The notes under the pieces: model-generated
Told to the model about the DNA's origin: nothing
The model's input: only the letters and a program-made list of their open reading frames with translations
Databases searched by the model: none
NCBI RefSeq assembly: GCF_000336815.1
Contig: NZ_AOLG01000029.1
Span: forward strand, 118,647 to 182,646
Length of the DNA: 64,000 nucleotides
Source of the DNA: Haloferax prahovense DSM 18310
GTDB taxonomy: Archaea; Halobacteriota; Halobacteria; Halobacteriales; Haloferacaceae
Direction: 5' to 3'
Part shown: positions 18,016-26,670 of the stretch, in pieces
How the letters are laid out: every line of letters begins with the position of its first letter
Position numbering within the stretch: position 1 is the first letter of the stretch
Translations under genes and position numbers: made by a program

Positions 18016-18034
18016 CTTACCGCCCGGATAATAA
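18016..18034 (+). promoter_or_regulatory. CTTA-N8-ATARTAA element, copy 5 (HTH_10 regulator)
   Basis: CTTA-CCGCCCGG-ATAATAA, starting in the last bases after the PAP2 gene and 33 nt before the GTG at 18061. With the next G it reads as a partial dyad, CTTA...TAAG. Confidence 0.6.
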
Positions 18035-18060
18035 GGTCCGGCCGGTTCCTGTGGTCGGTC

Positions 18061-18729
18061 GTGAGCGCCATCATTACACTTCGAATCCCGGCGTCAGCGT
18101 TCGTTCTCGATGATGTCCTCTCACGCAGTTCCATCACCGAGGCGCGTCTGGTTCGCTCCGTGCAACTCGATGGGCCCACGCTCTCGCCGCTGCTGTGGGT
18201 CCGGAGTGACGACCCAGCGCAGATTGCGTCGTCGCTTCGAGACGACCCGAGCGTCGGGTCGGTCGCACCGTTCGCCCCGTCGTCCCACGGCGGCGTCTAC
18301 CGTCTGAGCCTCAGACCGCTCGCAGACGAGTTCATGCAACTGTTCGTCGACGGCGGCCTCAGCGTTCTCGACGCCCACGGCCGAGACGGTGAGTGGGTGG
18401 TCCGCGTCTTCGCCCACGACCGCGATTCGATCGGGTCGCTTGGCGACGGATGGCGACGCACCGGAACGGAGTTCGACGTCGAACGGCTTCGGTCGCCCGA
18501 GAACCTCGAGGACCCGACGCGGTTCGGGCTGACCGACCGACAGTACCGCACCCTCGTCACCGCGTTCCGACAGGGGTACTACAGCGTCCCCCGCGATTCG
18601 GGTATAAGGGAGCTATCGAACGCGTTCGGTGTCACCCATCAGGCGACCTCGCAGCGACTCCGACGCGGTCACGAACGGCTGATTCGGAGGGCGCTCGTCG
18701 AGCGGCCGCCACCGAGCCTCCCTTATTAG
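18061..18729 (+). CDS. HTH_10 (Bat-like) family transcriptional regulator
   Basis: 222 residues. The C-terminus holds the HTH_10 domain known from bacterio-opsin activator-like proteins: LTDRQYRTLVTAFRQGYY, VPRDSGIRELSNAFGVTHQA and TSQRLRRGHERLIRRAL. The N-terminal 150 residues are a sensor-type region with no family I recognise. The GTG start at 18061 is chosen because the promoter element sits 33 nt upstream; the upstream open frame overlaps the PAP2 gene. It carries the shared element itself, so it could be a member and possible feedback regulator of the regulon. A second protein of the same type is encoded at 39867-40538. Confidence 0.82.
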   Translation: MSAIITLRIPASAFVLDDVLSRSSITEARLVRSVQLDGPTLSPLLWVRSDDPAQIASSLRDDPSVGSVAPFAPSSHGGVYRLSLRPLADEFMQLFVDGGLSVLDAHGRDGEWVVRVFAHDRDSIGSLGDGWRRTGTEFDVERLRSPENLEDPTRFGLTDRQYRTLVTAFRQGYYSVPRDSGIRELSNAFGVTHQATSQRLRRGHERLIRRALVERPPPSLPY

Positions 18730-19102
18730 GCGCTTGCACTTGCAACCGATAAGACGAGGGGTCTAGTCGAGATAGCAACTGTTGGAACGAGTACTCGGTG
18801 CGAACGACAGAGTCGGACGCTGTGACCCCTCGCTGCGCAGTCGGTCCCTCGGTCCGACCGCGCCGCTGTTCTGTCGGTTCCGGGACCCTGCACGTCCCAT
18901 CGGTTGCGTCCCCCGTCCCGGCGCTTCCACCGCCGTCGAACGCTCGGTACGACGGATACTCGTTCCCGCCCTCGACATCGACGAGCCGTCGGCTATCCGG
19001 CGACCGAACCATCCGGGTACCGTTACCGCAATCTATGACACAGAACGCATCCCTAACCACGTTGGTAACACGTACAAAAAGATGAGGCACAGATAGTGAG
19101 CT
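18730..19102. other. Intergenic region, no gene seen
   Basis: About 370 bases between two forward regulators. ACAAAAAGATG (about 19075-19085) near its right end could be the TATA box for the ATG at 19103. Short open frames on both strands lack start or promoter support. Confidence 0.5.
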
Positions 19103-19582
19103 ATGGCGGACCGCAGTAACGATGACACCTACTTGGCCGGGACCGCGGCGGGCACCGCCGGAGCGGGAGGTGGTGCGCTCGGGTATCGACGAGCCATCGC
19201 CTCGCGTTTCGCGGCCTGCTGGCACGCGTTCGTCCGTCTCGTTGTGTCCCTCTCGACCCGCTCCGGCCGCAGAAACGGTGGGCAACCGACCACTGATTCG
19301 GTGGACGCGTCCCCGTATTCAGAGAGACACGCGTCGTCCGACTCCGAGGCGAATCACGGGCTTCTCGGCGTCGACCCCGAACTGCTCAACTCCGAGCGCC
19401 GAATCCTTCAACTGCTCATCGTCGCGGGTGGGCGACTGCCGCAGTCGCAGCTGGTCGAGCGGACGCGGTGGTCCGACTCGACTATCAGCCGAACGCTGTG
19501 TCGGATGGAGACGCAGGGGCGAATCGAGCGCTTCCAACTCGGGTCGGGGAAGTGCGTCGTCCTCCCGCAGGACGACGAGTAG
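19103..19582 (+). CDS. Winged-helix regulator, DUF7343-like
   Basis: 159 residues. The C-terminal domain (about 92-155) is a MarR-like winged helix: LNSERRILQLLIVAGGRLPQ, SQLVERTRWSDSTISRTL, then ETQGRIERFQLGSGKCVVLP. It is clearly similar to the C-terminal domain of the membrane regulator at 24328-25665. The N-terminal part has a Gly/Ala-rich, mildly hydrophobic stretch followed by basic residues, perhaps a weak membrane anchor. It stands alone with its own TATA-like box and lacks the shared 19-bp element. Target unknown; the adjacent surface-glycan genes are candidates. Confidence 0.75.
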   Translation: MADRSNDDTYLAGTAAGTAGAGGGALGYRRAIASRFAACWHAFVRLVVSLSTRSGRRNGGQPTTDSVDASPYSERHASSDSEANHGLLGVDPELLNSERRILQLLIVAGGRLPQSQLVERTRWSDSTISRTLCRMETQGRIERFQLGSGKCVVLPQDDE

Positions 19583-19707
19583 CCGATTCGACCGCTCGGT
19601 CGACTCGCCGTGGAGCGTGCCGTGAGGGCACGTCCCCGCGCACAGACGCGACGAGGACGCCGACGTGAGACTCGATGGCGGACCGGGCGAAGTCCCACCG
19701 TCGCGAT

Positions 19708-19869
19708 TCACAGCGCGAGCGTGACCGTCCCGAACAGCATGAACAGGAACACGAGCTGGCGCGCTCGGGCGTACGACGGTCCGACGCGGTTCACGTGCCC
19801 CAGACCCGACGTGACGACCGCGAGGCCGACGAACAGTGCGCTCACCGCGGCGAACTCTCCCGTGAGCAT
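19708..19869 (-). CDS. Small membrane protein (53 residues)
   Basis: A 53-codon frame whose product has two hydrophobic segments, EFAAVSALFVGLAVVTSGLG and RQLVFLFMLFGTVTLAL, separated by a short basic loop. The bias toward G/C in third positions looks like its neighbours. A GAGGAGGT stretch about 14-21 nt before the ATG could be a ribosome binding site. No family recognised. It sits alone between regulators; function unknown. Confidence 0.5.
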   Translation of the reverse strand: MLTGEFAAVSALFVGLAVVTSGLGHVNRVGPSYARARQLVFLFMLFGTVTLAL

Positions 19870-20155
19870 CGCCTACCGAACCTCCTCAGGGGCAGCGATT
19901 GGCGTCTCTGTCCCGCTCGGCGTCTCTGTCCCGCTTGTTACGTGTCCACGAGGCATGGTCGTGGATTGTGCGCATCGGCATATCCTTATTCAGGCTGTAA
20001 CTGAAACGGAACAGACGGCGCATTCATAATATCCTGTTGTCACTTCACCGAACTCTCTGCGGTCGGCTCGGCGTCGGCCGGCGTTACAGCCCCGGTAAGC
20101 CGAGCGAAATAGTGCCGCGAGACGAACCGTTCGACTTCCCAAGGATTCGCTGGCG
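19870..20155. other. Intergenic region, no gene seen
   Basis: It holds the 17-bp direct repeat and an A/T-rich stretch near 20020-20040. I see no supported gene in it. Confidence 0.45.
19903..19936 (+). repeat. 17-bp direct repeat, two adjacent copies
   Basis: GGCGTCTCTGTCCCGCT occurs twice almost in tandem upstream of the small membrane protein (reverse strand). No role can be inferred. Confidence 0.6.
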
Positions 20156-20764
20156 TCACTCTTCGGTGAGGGTGCGGTAGCCGAAGAAGAGGACGACGAA
20201 CACGGCGGGGACGAGGGCGAAAGACGTGTCTAGTGGGCTCACGCTCGATGCGGTGACGGCGACGCCGGCGACGCCAACCAAGATGACACCGAAGTTCACT
20301 AACCGTTTTCGCGAGACCGTCACTCGGTCGCCAGTCGACTCGGGCGCGACCGAACCTCGGTCCGTGCCTCCTGCGTTATCGAGAGTCGAACCCGGGTCTA
20401 TCCCGGTCGATGTGCGAATCGCGTGGGCCGCCTCGTGGGTCGGCGCGAAGACGCGCCCGGTCTCGCGGTGGAAGACGAGACGACCGTCGGCGTCGAGTCG
20501 CGGCAGGTCGAAGTCGAAGAGCACGCTGTGTATCTCCTCGTCCGTCGGGACCATCCCGTCCGTCTCGTCTTGGAACCACTCCGAGAGCGCGACGGTCAGC
20601 TCGCCGACGGTGTACGGCGTCTCGGAACGCTCGTTCACGAGCGAAACGATGGTGTCCCGTCGTCGAGATTCGGTGACACCGCCGAGACCGGGTCTGTCGT
20701 CGAGTGATGGTCCAGGTTGCTCTCCGGTGTCGTCGGGGCCGCCCGGTGCCCACGATGGTGCCAT
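20156..20764 (-). CDS. Membrane-anchored winged-helix protein, DUF7344-like
   Basis: 202 residues. The N-terminal half carries a winged-helix-like domain: SRRRDTIVSLVNERSETPYT, VGELTVALSEWF, then HSVLFDFDLPRLDADGRLVF. Two hydrophobic helices close the protein (VNFGVILVGVAGVAVTASSV and FALVPAVFVVLFFGYRTL). The arrangement matches the DUF7344-type haloarchaeal proteins, taken as membrane-bound DNA-binding regulators. TTTTTATAG on the reverse strand near 20785 is a TATA box for the ATG at 20764. It is divergent from the DegT/dehydrogenase operon and so is a candidate regulator of it. Confidence 0.75.
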   Translation of the reverse strand: MAPSWAPGGPDDTGEQPGPSLDDRPGLGGVTESRRRDTIVSLVNERSETPYTVGELTVALSEWFQDETDGMVPTDEEIHSVLFDFDLPRLDADGRLVFHRETGRVFAPTHEAAHAIRTSTGIDPGSTLDNAGGTDRGSVAPESTGDRVTVSRKRLVNFGVILVGVAGVAVTASSVSPLDTSFALVPAVFVVLFFGYRTLTEE

Positions 20765-20855
20765 TGACGTGCTCGACTATGTAATCTATAAAAATAAAAC
20801 TACGGTGTCCCGCCCCACTGAATCGCTGGAATCGACGCTTCAGTGGCGCTGTGGG

Positions 20856-20874
20856 CTTATCTAAACCATAATAA
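20856..20874 (+). promoter_or_regulatory. CTTA-N8-ATARTAA element, copy 6 (DegT operon)
   Basis: CTTA-TCTAAACC-ATAATAA. The first gene starts 140 nt downstream at 21014, so this transcript would carry a 5' leader of roughly 110 nt. Confidence 0.6.
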
Positions 20875-21013
20875 TGGGTTCCTGGTGTCTGGCACTCGAC
20901 AGCGGTCGCAGGACCGCAGGACATGCTATGAGACGCACACACGCAAGCGACTATCGACGCGACTGTTCGGCGCTTCACGGCGCGGCGGCTCCGACGAGCG
21001 GAGGACGACGCCG

Positions 21014-22156
21014 ATGACTGGAGACATTAGTATCGCCTCCCCGGTTCTCGGTGACGAAGAACTCGACTGCATCGAGTCCGTCGTCGAGTCGGGGATGATC
21101 GCGGACGGTCCCGAGGTACGGACGTTCGAGTCCGAGTTCGCGAACTACTGCGACGCCGACCACGGCGTGGCCACGTCGAACGGGACTACCGCGCTCCACA
21201 CGGCGCTCGAAGCGGTCGGCGTCGGCCCCGGCGACCGCGTCCTGACGACGCCCTTTTCGTTCGTCGCGACGGCGAACGCGATTCGATTCGCCGGTGCCGA
21301 GCCGGTGTTCGCAGACATCGACCCCGAGACGTTCAACCTCGACCCCGAGCGGGTCGAAGCGACCCTCGAATCGCTCGACTCGGACGTGCAGGCGATGGTC
21401 GTCGTCCACCTCTACGGCCTCCCAGCGCCGATGGACGAACTCCGTGACATCGCGGACGACTACGACGTGGCTCTCGTCGAAGACGCGGCGCAGGCCCACG
21501 GTGCCGAGTACTTCGGCACGCCGGTCGGGTCGCTCGGCGACGCCGCGAGCTTCTCGTTTTATCCGACGAAGAACATGACCACCGGCGAAGGTGGGATGGT
21601 CGTCACCGACGACGAGACCGTCGCACAGAACGCCGCGAGCTTCGTCAATCACGGCCGGGAGACCGACGGGTACCGTCACGTCTCGCTCGGTCACAACTTC
21701 CGGATGACGAGCGTCGCGGCCGCGATGGGTCGCGCCCAACTCGAACGCCTCCCCGGTTTCATCGAGAACCGTCGCTCGAACGCGGCGCGACTCGACGAGC
21801 TGTTGGCCGACACGGACGCGGCGACGCCGACGGTCCCCGACGGGTTCGACCACTCGTACCACCAGTACACGATTCGGGTCGGCAACCGCGACTCGGTCGT
21901 CGAACAGCTGGACGAACGCGGCATCGGGTGCGGGATTTACTACCCGCGGTGCATCCACGACCAGCCCGCCTACGACTTCCTCGACGTGCGTGCGCCCGTC
22001 GCCGAGCGGGTCGCAGAGCAGGCCCTCTCCATCCCGGTACACCCAAGCCTCACCGAAGCGGAGGTCGAGCGAGTTGGGACCGTCCTCCGAGACGAGGTCA
22101 CCATCGACCCTCCGGCCGGCGCTCGCGCGTCCACCGTGGAGGCGTCCGATGACTGA
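21014..22156 (+). CDS. DegT/DnrJ/EryC1/StrS-family sugar aminotransferase
   Basis: 380-residue PLP-dependent aminotransferase acting on nucleotide-linked keto-sugars. Motifs: TSNGTTALHTALEAVGVGPG (cofactor phosphate site), VEDAAQAHGAEY, and FYPTKNMTTGEGGM with the PLP-binding Lys in TKNM. The tail GIGCGIYYPRCIHDQPAY is typical. It overlaps an NAD-dependent dehydrogenase by eight bases. That pair (WbpB/WlbA-type plus WbpE-type) makes the 3-amino sugar of UDP-GlcNAc(3NH2)-uronic acids in known pathways, which is the favoured reading. The ATG at 21014 matches the family N-terminus; the open frame before it has no homology features. Confidence 0.9.
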   Translation: MTGDISIASPVLGDEELDCIESVVESGMIADGPEVRTFESEFANYCDADHGVATSNGTTALHTALEAVGVGPGDRVLTTPFSFVATANAIRFAGAEPVFADIDPETFNLDPERVEATLESLDSDVQAMVVVHLYGLPAPMDELRDIADDYDVALVEDAAQAHGAEYFGTPVGSLGDAASFSFYPTKNMTTGEGGMVVTDDETVAQNAASFVNHGRETDGYRHVSLGHNFRMTSVAAAMGRAQLERLPGFIENRRSNAARLDELLADTDAATPTVPDGFDHSYHQYTIRVGNRDSVVEQLDERGIGCGIYYPRCIHDQPAYDFLDVRAPVAERVAEQALSIPVHPSLTEAEVERVGTVLRDEVTIDPPAGARASTVEASDD

Positions 22157-23138
22157 CGACACCGTCGCGGCCGGCGTCATCGGCGTCGGGAGCATGGGAC
22201 AGAACCACGCCCGGGTGTACGACGAACTGGGCGACACGGCGCTCGTCGGCGTCTTCGACGTCGACGGCGACCGGGCCGAGTCCGTCGCGAACGACTACGG
22301 GACGACCGCGCGGTCGATGGACGACCTCCTCGACGCGGCGGACATCGTCTCCGTCGTCGTGCCGACGCAGTTCCACTACGAGAACGCGAAGCGCGCCCTC
22401 GAATCGGACGTTCACGTCCTCGTCGAGAAACCGTTCGTCGAAGACCCCGAGAACGGACAGGAACTCGTCGACATCGCCGACGAGCGGGACCTCGTGTTGC
22501 AGGTCGGTCACATCGAGCGGTTCAACCCGGCGGTTCGCGCCCTTCGCGACCTCGTCGACGACCTCGACATCCACGCGGTCTCGACCGAGCGACTCGGGCC
22601 GCCCGTCGACCGCGCCATCGACGACACGGTCGTGATGGACCTGATGATTCACGACCTCGACATCGTCCTCGACATCGTCGACGGCGCGGTCGACTCGTAC
22701 GACGCCGTGGGAACGCCGGACTGCAGCCACGCGAACGCGAACCTCGCGTTCGACTCCGGAGTGACGGCGTCGCTCACGACGAGCCGCGTCACCCAAGAGA
22801 AAGTCCGCGGCCTCACCATCTCGGCGGCCGACTGCCGCGTGAAGATCGACTACATCGAACAGAACATCGAGATTCACCGCTCGTCGGTCCCCTCGTACAT
22901 CGACGACGAGTCGCTCGTCCGCCACCGCCACGAGAACTTCGTGGAGACGCTCGCGGTCGAACAGGTCGAGCCCCTACAGAGCGAACTGCGGTCGTTCGCG
23001 AACGCCGCCTCGACCGGTACGGAGCCCGTCGTGGACGGCGAGCAGGGGCTTCGGGTGTTGAAGCTGACGAAGGAACTCGACGAGGCTGCACGAGAAACCC
23101 TCGACGGCGGGGCCCGACTGACCTCCACGGTCGACTGA
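22149..23138 (+). CDS. Gfo/Idh/MocA-family NAD(P)-dependent sugar dehydrogenase
   Basis: 329 residues. The N-terminal Rossmann motif is AAGVIGVGSMGQNHARVY, followed by the family core VLVEKPFVEDPENGQELV (with the conserved EKP) and VGHIERFNPAVRAL. The C-terminal alpha/beta domain carries DLMIHDLDIVLDIV, where the His is the usual catalytic residue. It overlaps the DegT aminotransferase and most likely oxidises C3 of a UDP-HexNAc-uronate, giving the keto substrate for that enzyme (WbpB/WlbA-type chemistry). This is inferred from family and pairing, not from specificity residues. Confidence 0.9.
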   Translation: MTDDTVAAGVIGVGSMGQNHARVYDELGDTALVGVFDVDGDRAESVANDYGTTARSMDDLLDAADIVSVVVPTQFHYENAKRALESDVHVLVEKPFVEDPENGQELVDIADERDLVLQVGHIERFNPAVRALRDLVDDLDIHAVSTERLGPPVDRAIDDTVVMDLMIHDLDIVLDIVDGAVDSYDAVGTPDCSHANANLAFDSGVTASLTTSRVTQEKVRGLTISAADCRVKIDYIEQNIEIHRSSVPSYIDDESLVRHRHENFVETLAVEQVEPLQSELRSFANAASTGTEPVVDGEQGLRVLKLTKELDEAARETLDGGARLTSTVD

Positions 23139-23400
23139 AACACGAGCTTTATCGGGCTTATCACGTGCCTTTGCTGGATCAACAATCGGGTTTTCGCTGA
23201 ATTGCTATCGGGCGCTTCTCGACTGTTGTCAAATAGGCAACAAAGCCGCTGTCTTGCGATTATACGCCGGTGAAACGGTCTGAAACAGTCACTAAACTGC
23301 TGCAATATGCCTTGATTCCGGTCGGGTTTTCACAACAGTTCGGAAAATCCGGAACGGTGTTGACGCTTTATTTGGGGCCACAGTAACGGTTGGAGCGAGC

Positions 23401-24003
23401 ATGACCACTCAAGTGAACGGTACCGAAAGCGCGCTCATCGACCAGCATACGAATGCGGCCGAGCAGAACACGGAACTTGGGAAAGACGAGATATACCACC
23501 TGCTCCAGAACGAGCGCCGTCGGAAGGTTCTCGAATACCTGCGCGACCGCGAAGGACCGGTTCAGATGCGGGACATCGCGGAGCAGGTCGCCGCGTGGGA
23601 GCACGATACGACCGTTCAGGCGTTGATGTCCGACCAGCGCCAGCGCGTCTATATCGCCCTCTACCAAGCGCACCTCCCGAAACTCGACGAAGAGGGCGTC
23701 ATCGACTACAATCAGAGCAGGGGTATCGTCGAGAAGACGCCCCTCGCAAACGAGCTCGCGGCGCACCTCGAACTCCCCGACGATGACGACGACGAGACGG
23801 ACGTCGAGTCCGAGCGACCGTGGGGGGCGTACTATCTCTCCGTCTCGGGGCTGAGTACGCTCTTTATCGGTGCATCCGGACTCGGACTCTTCGGGTTCGG
23901 CTCCATCCCTCACCTCCTCGTCGCGCTCGCGGTCATGAGCGTCTACACGGCGCTCACGTTCTGGCAGGTTCTCGACAATTTTGAGACGGGCGACGAGGAA
24001 TAA
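23401..24003 (+). CDS. DUF7344-type winged-helix protein with two C-terminal membrane helices
   Basis: 200 residues. The N-terminal domain reads IYHLLQNERRRKVLEYLRD, MRDIAEQVAAWEHDTTVQAL, QRVYIALYQAHLPKLDEEG and IDYNQSRGIVEKT, the recognisable DUF7344 core. Two hydrophobic helices follow (YYLSVSGLSTLFIGASGLG and LLVALAVMSVYTALTFWQVL). Such proteins are thought to be membrane-tethered regulators. The upstream sequence has TTTATTTGGGGCCACAGTAA (23368-23387), a poor relative of the shared element with a nine-base spacer. It lies between the DegT operon and another membrane regulator. Confidence 0.82.
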   Translation: MTTQVNGTESALIDQHTNAAEQNTELGKDEIYHLLQNERRRKVLEYLRDREGPVQMRDIAEQVAAWEHDTTVQALMSDQRQRVYIALYQAHLPKLDEEGVIDYNQSRGIVEKTPLANELAAHLELPDDDDDETDVESERPWGAYYLSVSGLSTLFIGASGLGLFGFGSIPHLLVALAVMSVYTALTFWQVLDNFETGDEE

Positions 24004-24327
24004 CGCTCTTCGAGTTCTATCGCGCAACGTACGCCGTTCGTCTGGTTCCGACCTAAGTACCCGCTATATCGAGGGTGATTTATCGGTCTCTCGACTCGAA
24101 CTATCCAGATAGGTAGCTACTGCCCAGCTGTCATAACAGGCCGTGAGATTCATATTGTTGAACTAGAATCATCGATACAGCGCAAAATTGGCCCCAATGA
24201 TTTCAGACGTGCGCCCTCTTCGTTCGCGAGCACTCGGTGGAGTCTCTCAATGGTCTCCCGCGAGCCGAGCGAACGTCACGTCGCCCCCGAGCCGACGCGC
24301 CCGAATCGAGGTGACTCTCCGATAACC
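24004..24327. other. A/T-richer intergenic region, no gene seen
   Basis: About 320 bases, more A/T-rich than the surroundings, between two forward regulator genes. An in-frame ATG at 24250 would extend the next protein by 26 hydrophilic residues ahead of its signal sequence and is rejected as a start. No repeats or RNA gene are evident. Confidence 0.45.
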
Positions 24328-25665
24328 ATGTCGTATGCCCGCGTGGTGTTCGTTCTGGTCGCGCTCGTTCTCACGGGCGCGGTCCTTCCCGCACCGGTGA
24401 TGGCGATGGACGAAGAGACGACCGCACCGGTGATGGCAATGGACGAAGAGACGACCAACGAAACGTCCATCGAAGGGGCGTTCACGAACACGGTTCCGGT
24501 CGACCGGTCGCGGGAGTCGACGTTCCTCTGGGCGTCCGAAAGCAACACGCTATCGGTCGAGTTCGACGCCCCGAACGAGTCGAACATCTACGAGGTGTGT
24601 GTGAGAAACGAGAGCGGCTACCGGGTCGACTGCACCGATAAGGGCATCTCGTCCGGCACGCAGACCGTCGAGTTCTCGTACGAATCCCTCTCGGAGTTCG
24701 AGGGCTCGAGCAACGTCTCCGTCGTCCTCTGGAACAGTTTCCCGGGGCAGTCAGAGCAGATTGCCAGCGACACGGTCAATATCACGATACTCCAGAAAGA
24801 TGGCGACGTCGACGGCGACAAACTCAGCAACGCGAACGAACTGTCCAACAACACCTCGATGTTCCTTATGGACACGGATAAGGACAGCCTCCAAGACGGG
24901 GCCGAGGTAAAAAATTACGGGACGTCCCCGACGGACCCGGACACGGACGGCGACGGACTGAACGACGCGGCCGAACTGTCGAACTCGCTGGACCCGACGG
25001 ACCCCGACACGGACGGTGATGGCATCCCCGACGGCGTCGAGATGCGACTCGGGACGCCGCCGAACGACAGCACCGCCGACACGGACGGCGACGGACTGGA
25101 CGACGGGTACGAGTACGAACACGGGACCGACCCCGTCGACCCCGACACGGACGGCGACGGGCTGAACGACGGGCTAGAGCGGAAGCTCGGAACGGAGCCC
25201 ACCGACGGCAGCACGACTCCGATGCTCGTGTTCACCGGCGGGACGCTGCTCGGAGTCGTCGCCGTCGGCGGCCGCTGGTTCCTCGCCTCGTCGAAGTACC
25301 AGCTCGAAGCACCGGTGTCCGCGCCGCAACTGTTCGAGCCGGCCGGGGCCGAAACGGACGACGGAGACGACGAATCGGACTCGCCATCGACGCCGCCGGA
25401 GTTCGACCGAGACGAACTCCAGCAGTCGTCACAGCCCGTCTTGACCGACGAGGACAAAGTCATTCAACTGCTCCGCGACAACGGCGGCTGGGTCTACCAG
25501 AGTAAAATCGTCGAGCAGACGGGCTGGTCGAAATCGAAGGTCAGCCGACTGCTTTCGAGCATGGACGAGTTCGGAACGGTGGAGAAGATCTCTGTCGGCC
25601 GACAGAACATCGTCGCCGAAGAGGGGTCGATGCCCGAGGGTGCGGGGTCGCCGTTCGACGAGTGA
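24328..25665 (+). CDS. Predicted one-component membrane regulator: extracellular calcium-repeat domain, one helix, cytoplasmic winged helix
   Basis: 445 residues. Signal sequence YARVVFVLVALVLTGAVLPAPVMA, then a beta-rich exported region with many N-glycosylation-type Asn-X-Ser/Thr sites, then about four to five thrombospondin type 3-like repeats (GDVDGDKLSN, PDTDGDGLNDAAEL, PDTDGDGIPDGVEM, ADTDGDGLDDGYEY, PDTDGDGLNDGLER), known calcium-binding units. One membrane helix (TTPMLVFTGGTLLGVVAVGG) leads to a cytoplasmic tail ending in a DUF7343-like winged helix (VIQLLRDNGGWVYQSKIVEQ, SKSKVSRLLSSMDEF). This suggests direct coupling of outside calcium or glycan state to transcription. ATG 24328 is chosen because it begins the signal sequence. 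Confidence 0.8.
   Translation: MSYARVVFVLVALVLTGAVLPAPVMAMDEETTAPVMAMDEETTNETSIEGAFTNTVPVDRSRESTFLWASESNTLSVEFDAPNESNIYEVCVRNESGYRVDCTDKGISSGTQTVEFSYESLSEFEGSSNVSVVLWNSFPGQSEQIASDTVNITILQKDGDVDGDKLSNANELSNNTSMFLMDTDKDSLQDGAEVKNYGTSPTDPDTDGDGLNDAAELSNSLDPTDPDTDGDGIPDGVEMRLGTPPNDSTADTDGDGLDDGYEYEHGTDPVDPDTDGDGLNDGLERKLGTEPTDGSTTPMLVFTGGTLLGVVAVGGRWFLASSKYQLEAPVSAPQLFEPAGAETDDGDDESDSPSTPPEFDRDELQQSSQPVLTDEDKVIQLLRDNGGWVYQSKIVEQTGWSKSKVSRLLSSMDEFGTVEKISVGRQNIVAEEGSMPEGAGSPFDE
24389..24450 (+). repeat. 30-bp near-perfect tandem duplication at the signal-peptide cleavage region
   Basis: The unit encoding Ala-Pro-Val-Met-Ala-Met-Asp-Glu-Glu-Thr-Thr occurs twice, with one G/A difference. It duplicates the likely signal peptidase site of the membrane regulator. 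It looks recent. Confidence 0.85.
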
Positions 25666-25720
25666 CCCCTCGCGGTCGTCTCGTCGTTTCGACTCGGTTT
25701 TCCCCGGCTTCCACCCCGCG

Positions 25721-26635
25721 TTACGCGCTCACTCTGTTCTGAACGCCTCTGACGACGCTGTAGACGAGACCGGGGAGCTGCGCCGGCCCGGGTGTCGAGC
25801 CCGCGCGCAGGTACGCCAGTCCCGCGTCGAACCGTCCCTCGCGGAGGTACTGCGCGGCGAGCGCGTACTGGTGGGTGCCGGTGACGTCGTAGCCGCGGGT
25901 CTCTAACTCGACGACCTCCTCGGCGAACGTCTTGAGGAAGTGCGCGTTGGCCCGCCGGACGGCGTCCGCGCTCGGTCCGCCGGAGGGGTACCGCCGCAAC
26001 AGGGGTTCGTCGACGTAGGCGAGTTTTCCCTCCTTCAGGACGCGGATGAGGAACTCCGTGTCCTGGTAGCGGTCGAACGACTCGTCGAACCCGCCGATTC
26101 GCTCGACCACCTCGGACTCGACGACGAGCGTCGAGCCCGCGCTGGTGTGGAGGTTCTCCATGAGAATCTCCTTGATGAGTTCCTCGCCGCCTTCCGCCCC
26201 TTCTCGGGAGTCGTGTGTTCCGAGGACGGACTTGACGCGCTCCACGAGCGGGTTGGCGTCCGCGTCGTCGAGAATCACCGTCCCGCAGTAGGCGGCGACC
26301 CACTCGTCGGACCGTCGTTCGAGCGTCTCGACCTGCCGTTCGAGCTTCGTCTGCGCCCACTCGTCGTCGGAGTCGAGGAGCGCGACGTAGTCGCCGGTCG
26401 CGACCTCGATTCCGGTGTTCCGGGCGGCGCTTCCCCCCTGATTCGTCTCGTGGACGAGGTAGTTCACTCTCGGGTCGTCGTAGGCGGTGACGACCGACGC
26501 TGTGTCGTCCGTGGAGGCGTCGTCGACGACGATGACCTCAACGTCCGACAGCGTCTGGTCGAGCGCGCTGTCGATGGCGCGCGGGATATCGTCCGCGCGG
26601 TTGTACGTGGGAATGATGACGCTCACTGTCGGCAT
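25721..26635 (-). CDS. Glycosyltransferase family 2
   Basis: 304-residue soluble GT-A enzyme. Motifs: SVIIPTYNRADDIPRAIDSA at the N-terminus, VVDDASTDDT (nucleotide-sugar site), GGSAARNTGIEVATG and the metal-binding LLDSDDEW. A catalytic-type acidic pair lies near FDESFDRYQDTEFLIRV (the ED-like motif). It should add one sugar to a lipid-linked or growing glycan on the cytoplasmic face; donor and linkage are unknown. It is divergent from the MoxR gene, each with its own shared promoter element. Confidence 0.92.
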   Translation of the reverse strand: MPTVSVIIPTYNRADDIPRAIDSALDQTLSDVEVIVVDDASTDDTASVVTAYDDPRVNYLVHETNQGGSAARNTGIEVATGDYVALLDSDDEWAQTKLERQVETLERRSDEWVAAYCGTVILDDADANPLVERVKSVLGTHDSREGAEGGEELIKEILMENLHTSAGSTLVVESEVVERIGGFDESFDRYQDTEFLIRVLKEGKLAYVDEPLLRRYPSGGPSADAVRRANAHFLKTFAEEVVELETRGYDVTGTHQYALAAQYLREGRFDAGLAYLRAGSTPGPAQLPGLVYSVVRGVQNRVSA

Positions 26636-26670
26636 CGGGTATCGCCTCTTACTCTCCGTCGGGGGCGCAT

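Noticed and set aside
23368..23387. TTTATTTGGGGCCACAGTAA as a further copy of the 19-bp element
   Set aside because: The spacer is nine bases and ACAGTAA departs from ATARTAA; kept out of the count of twenty.
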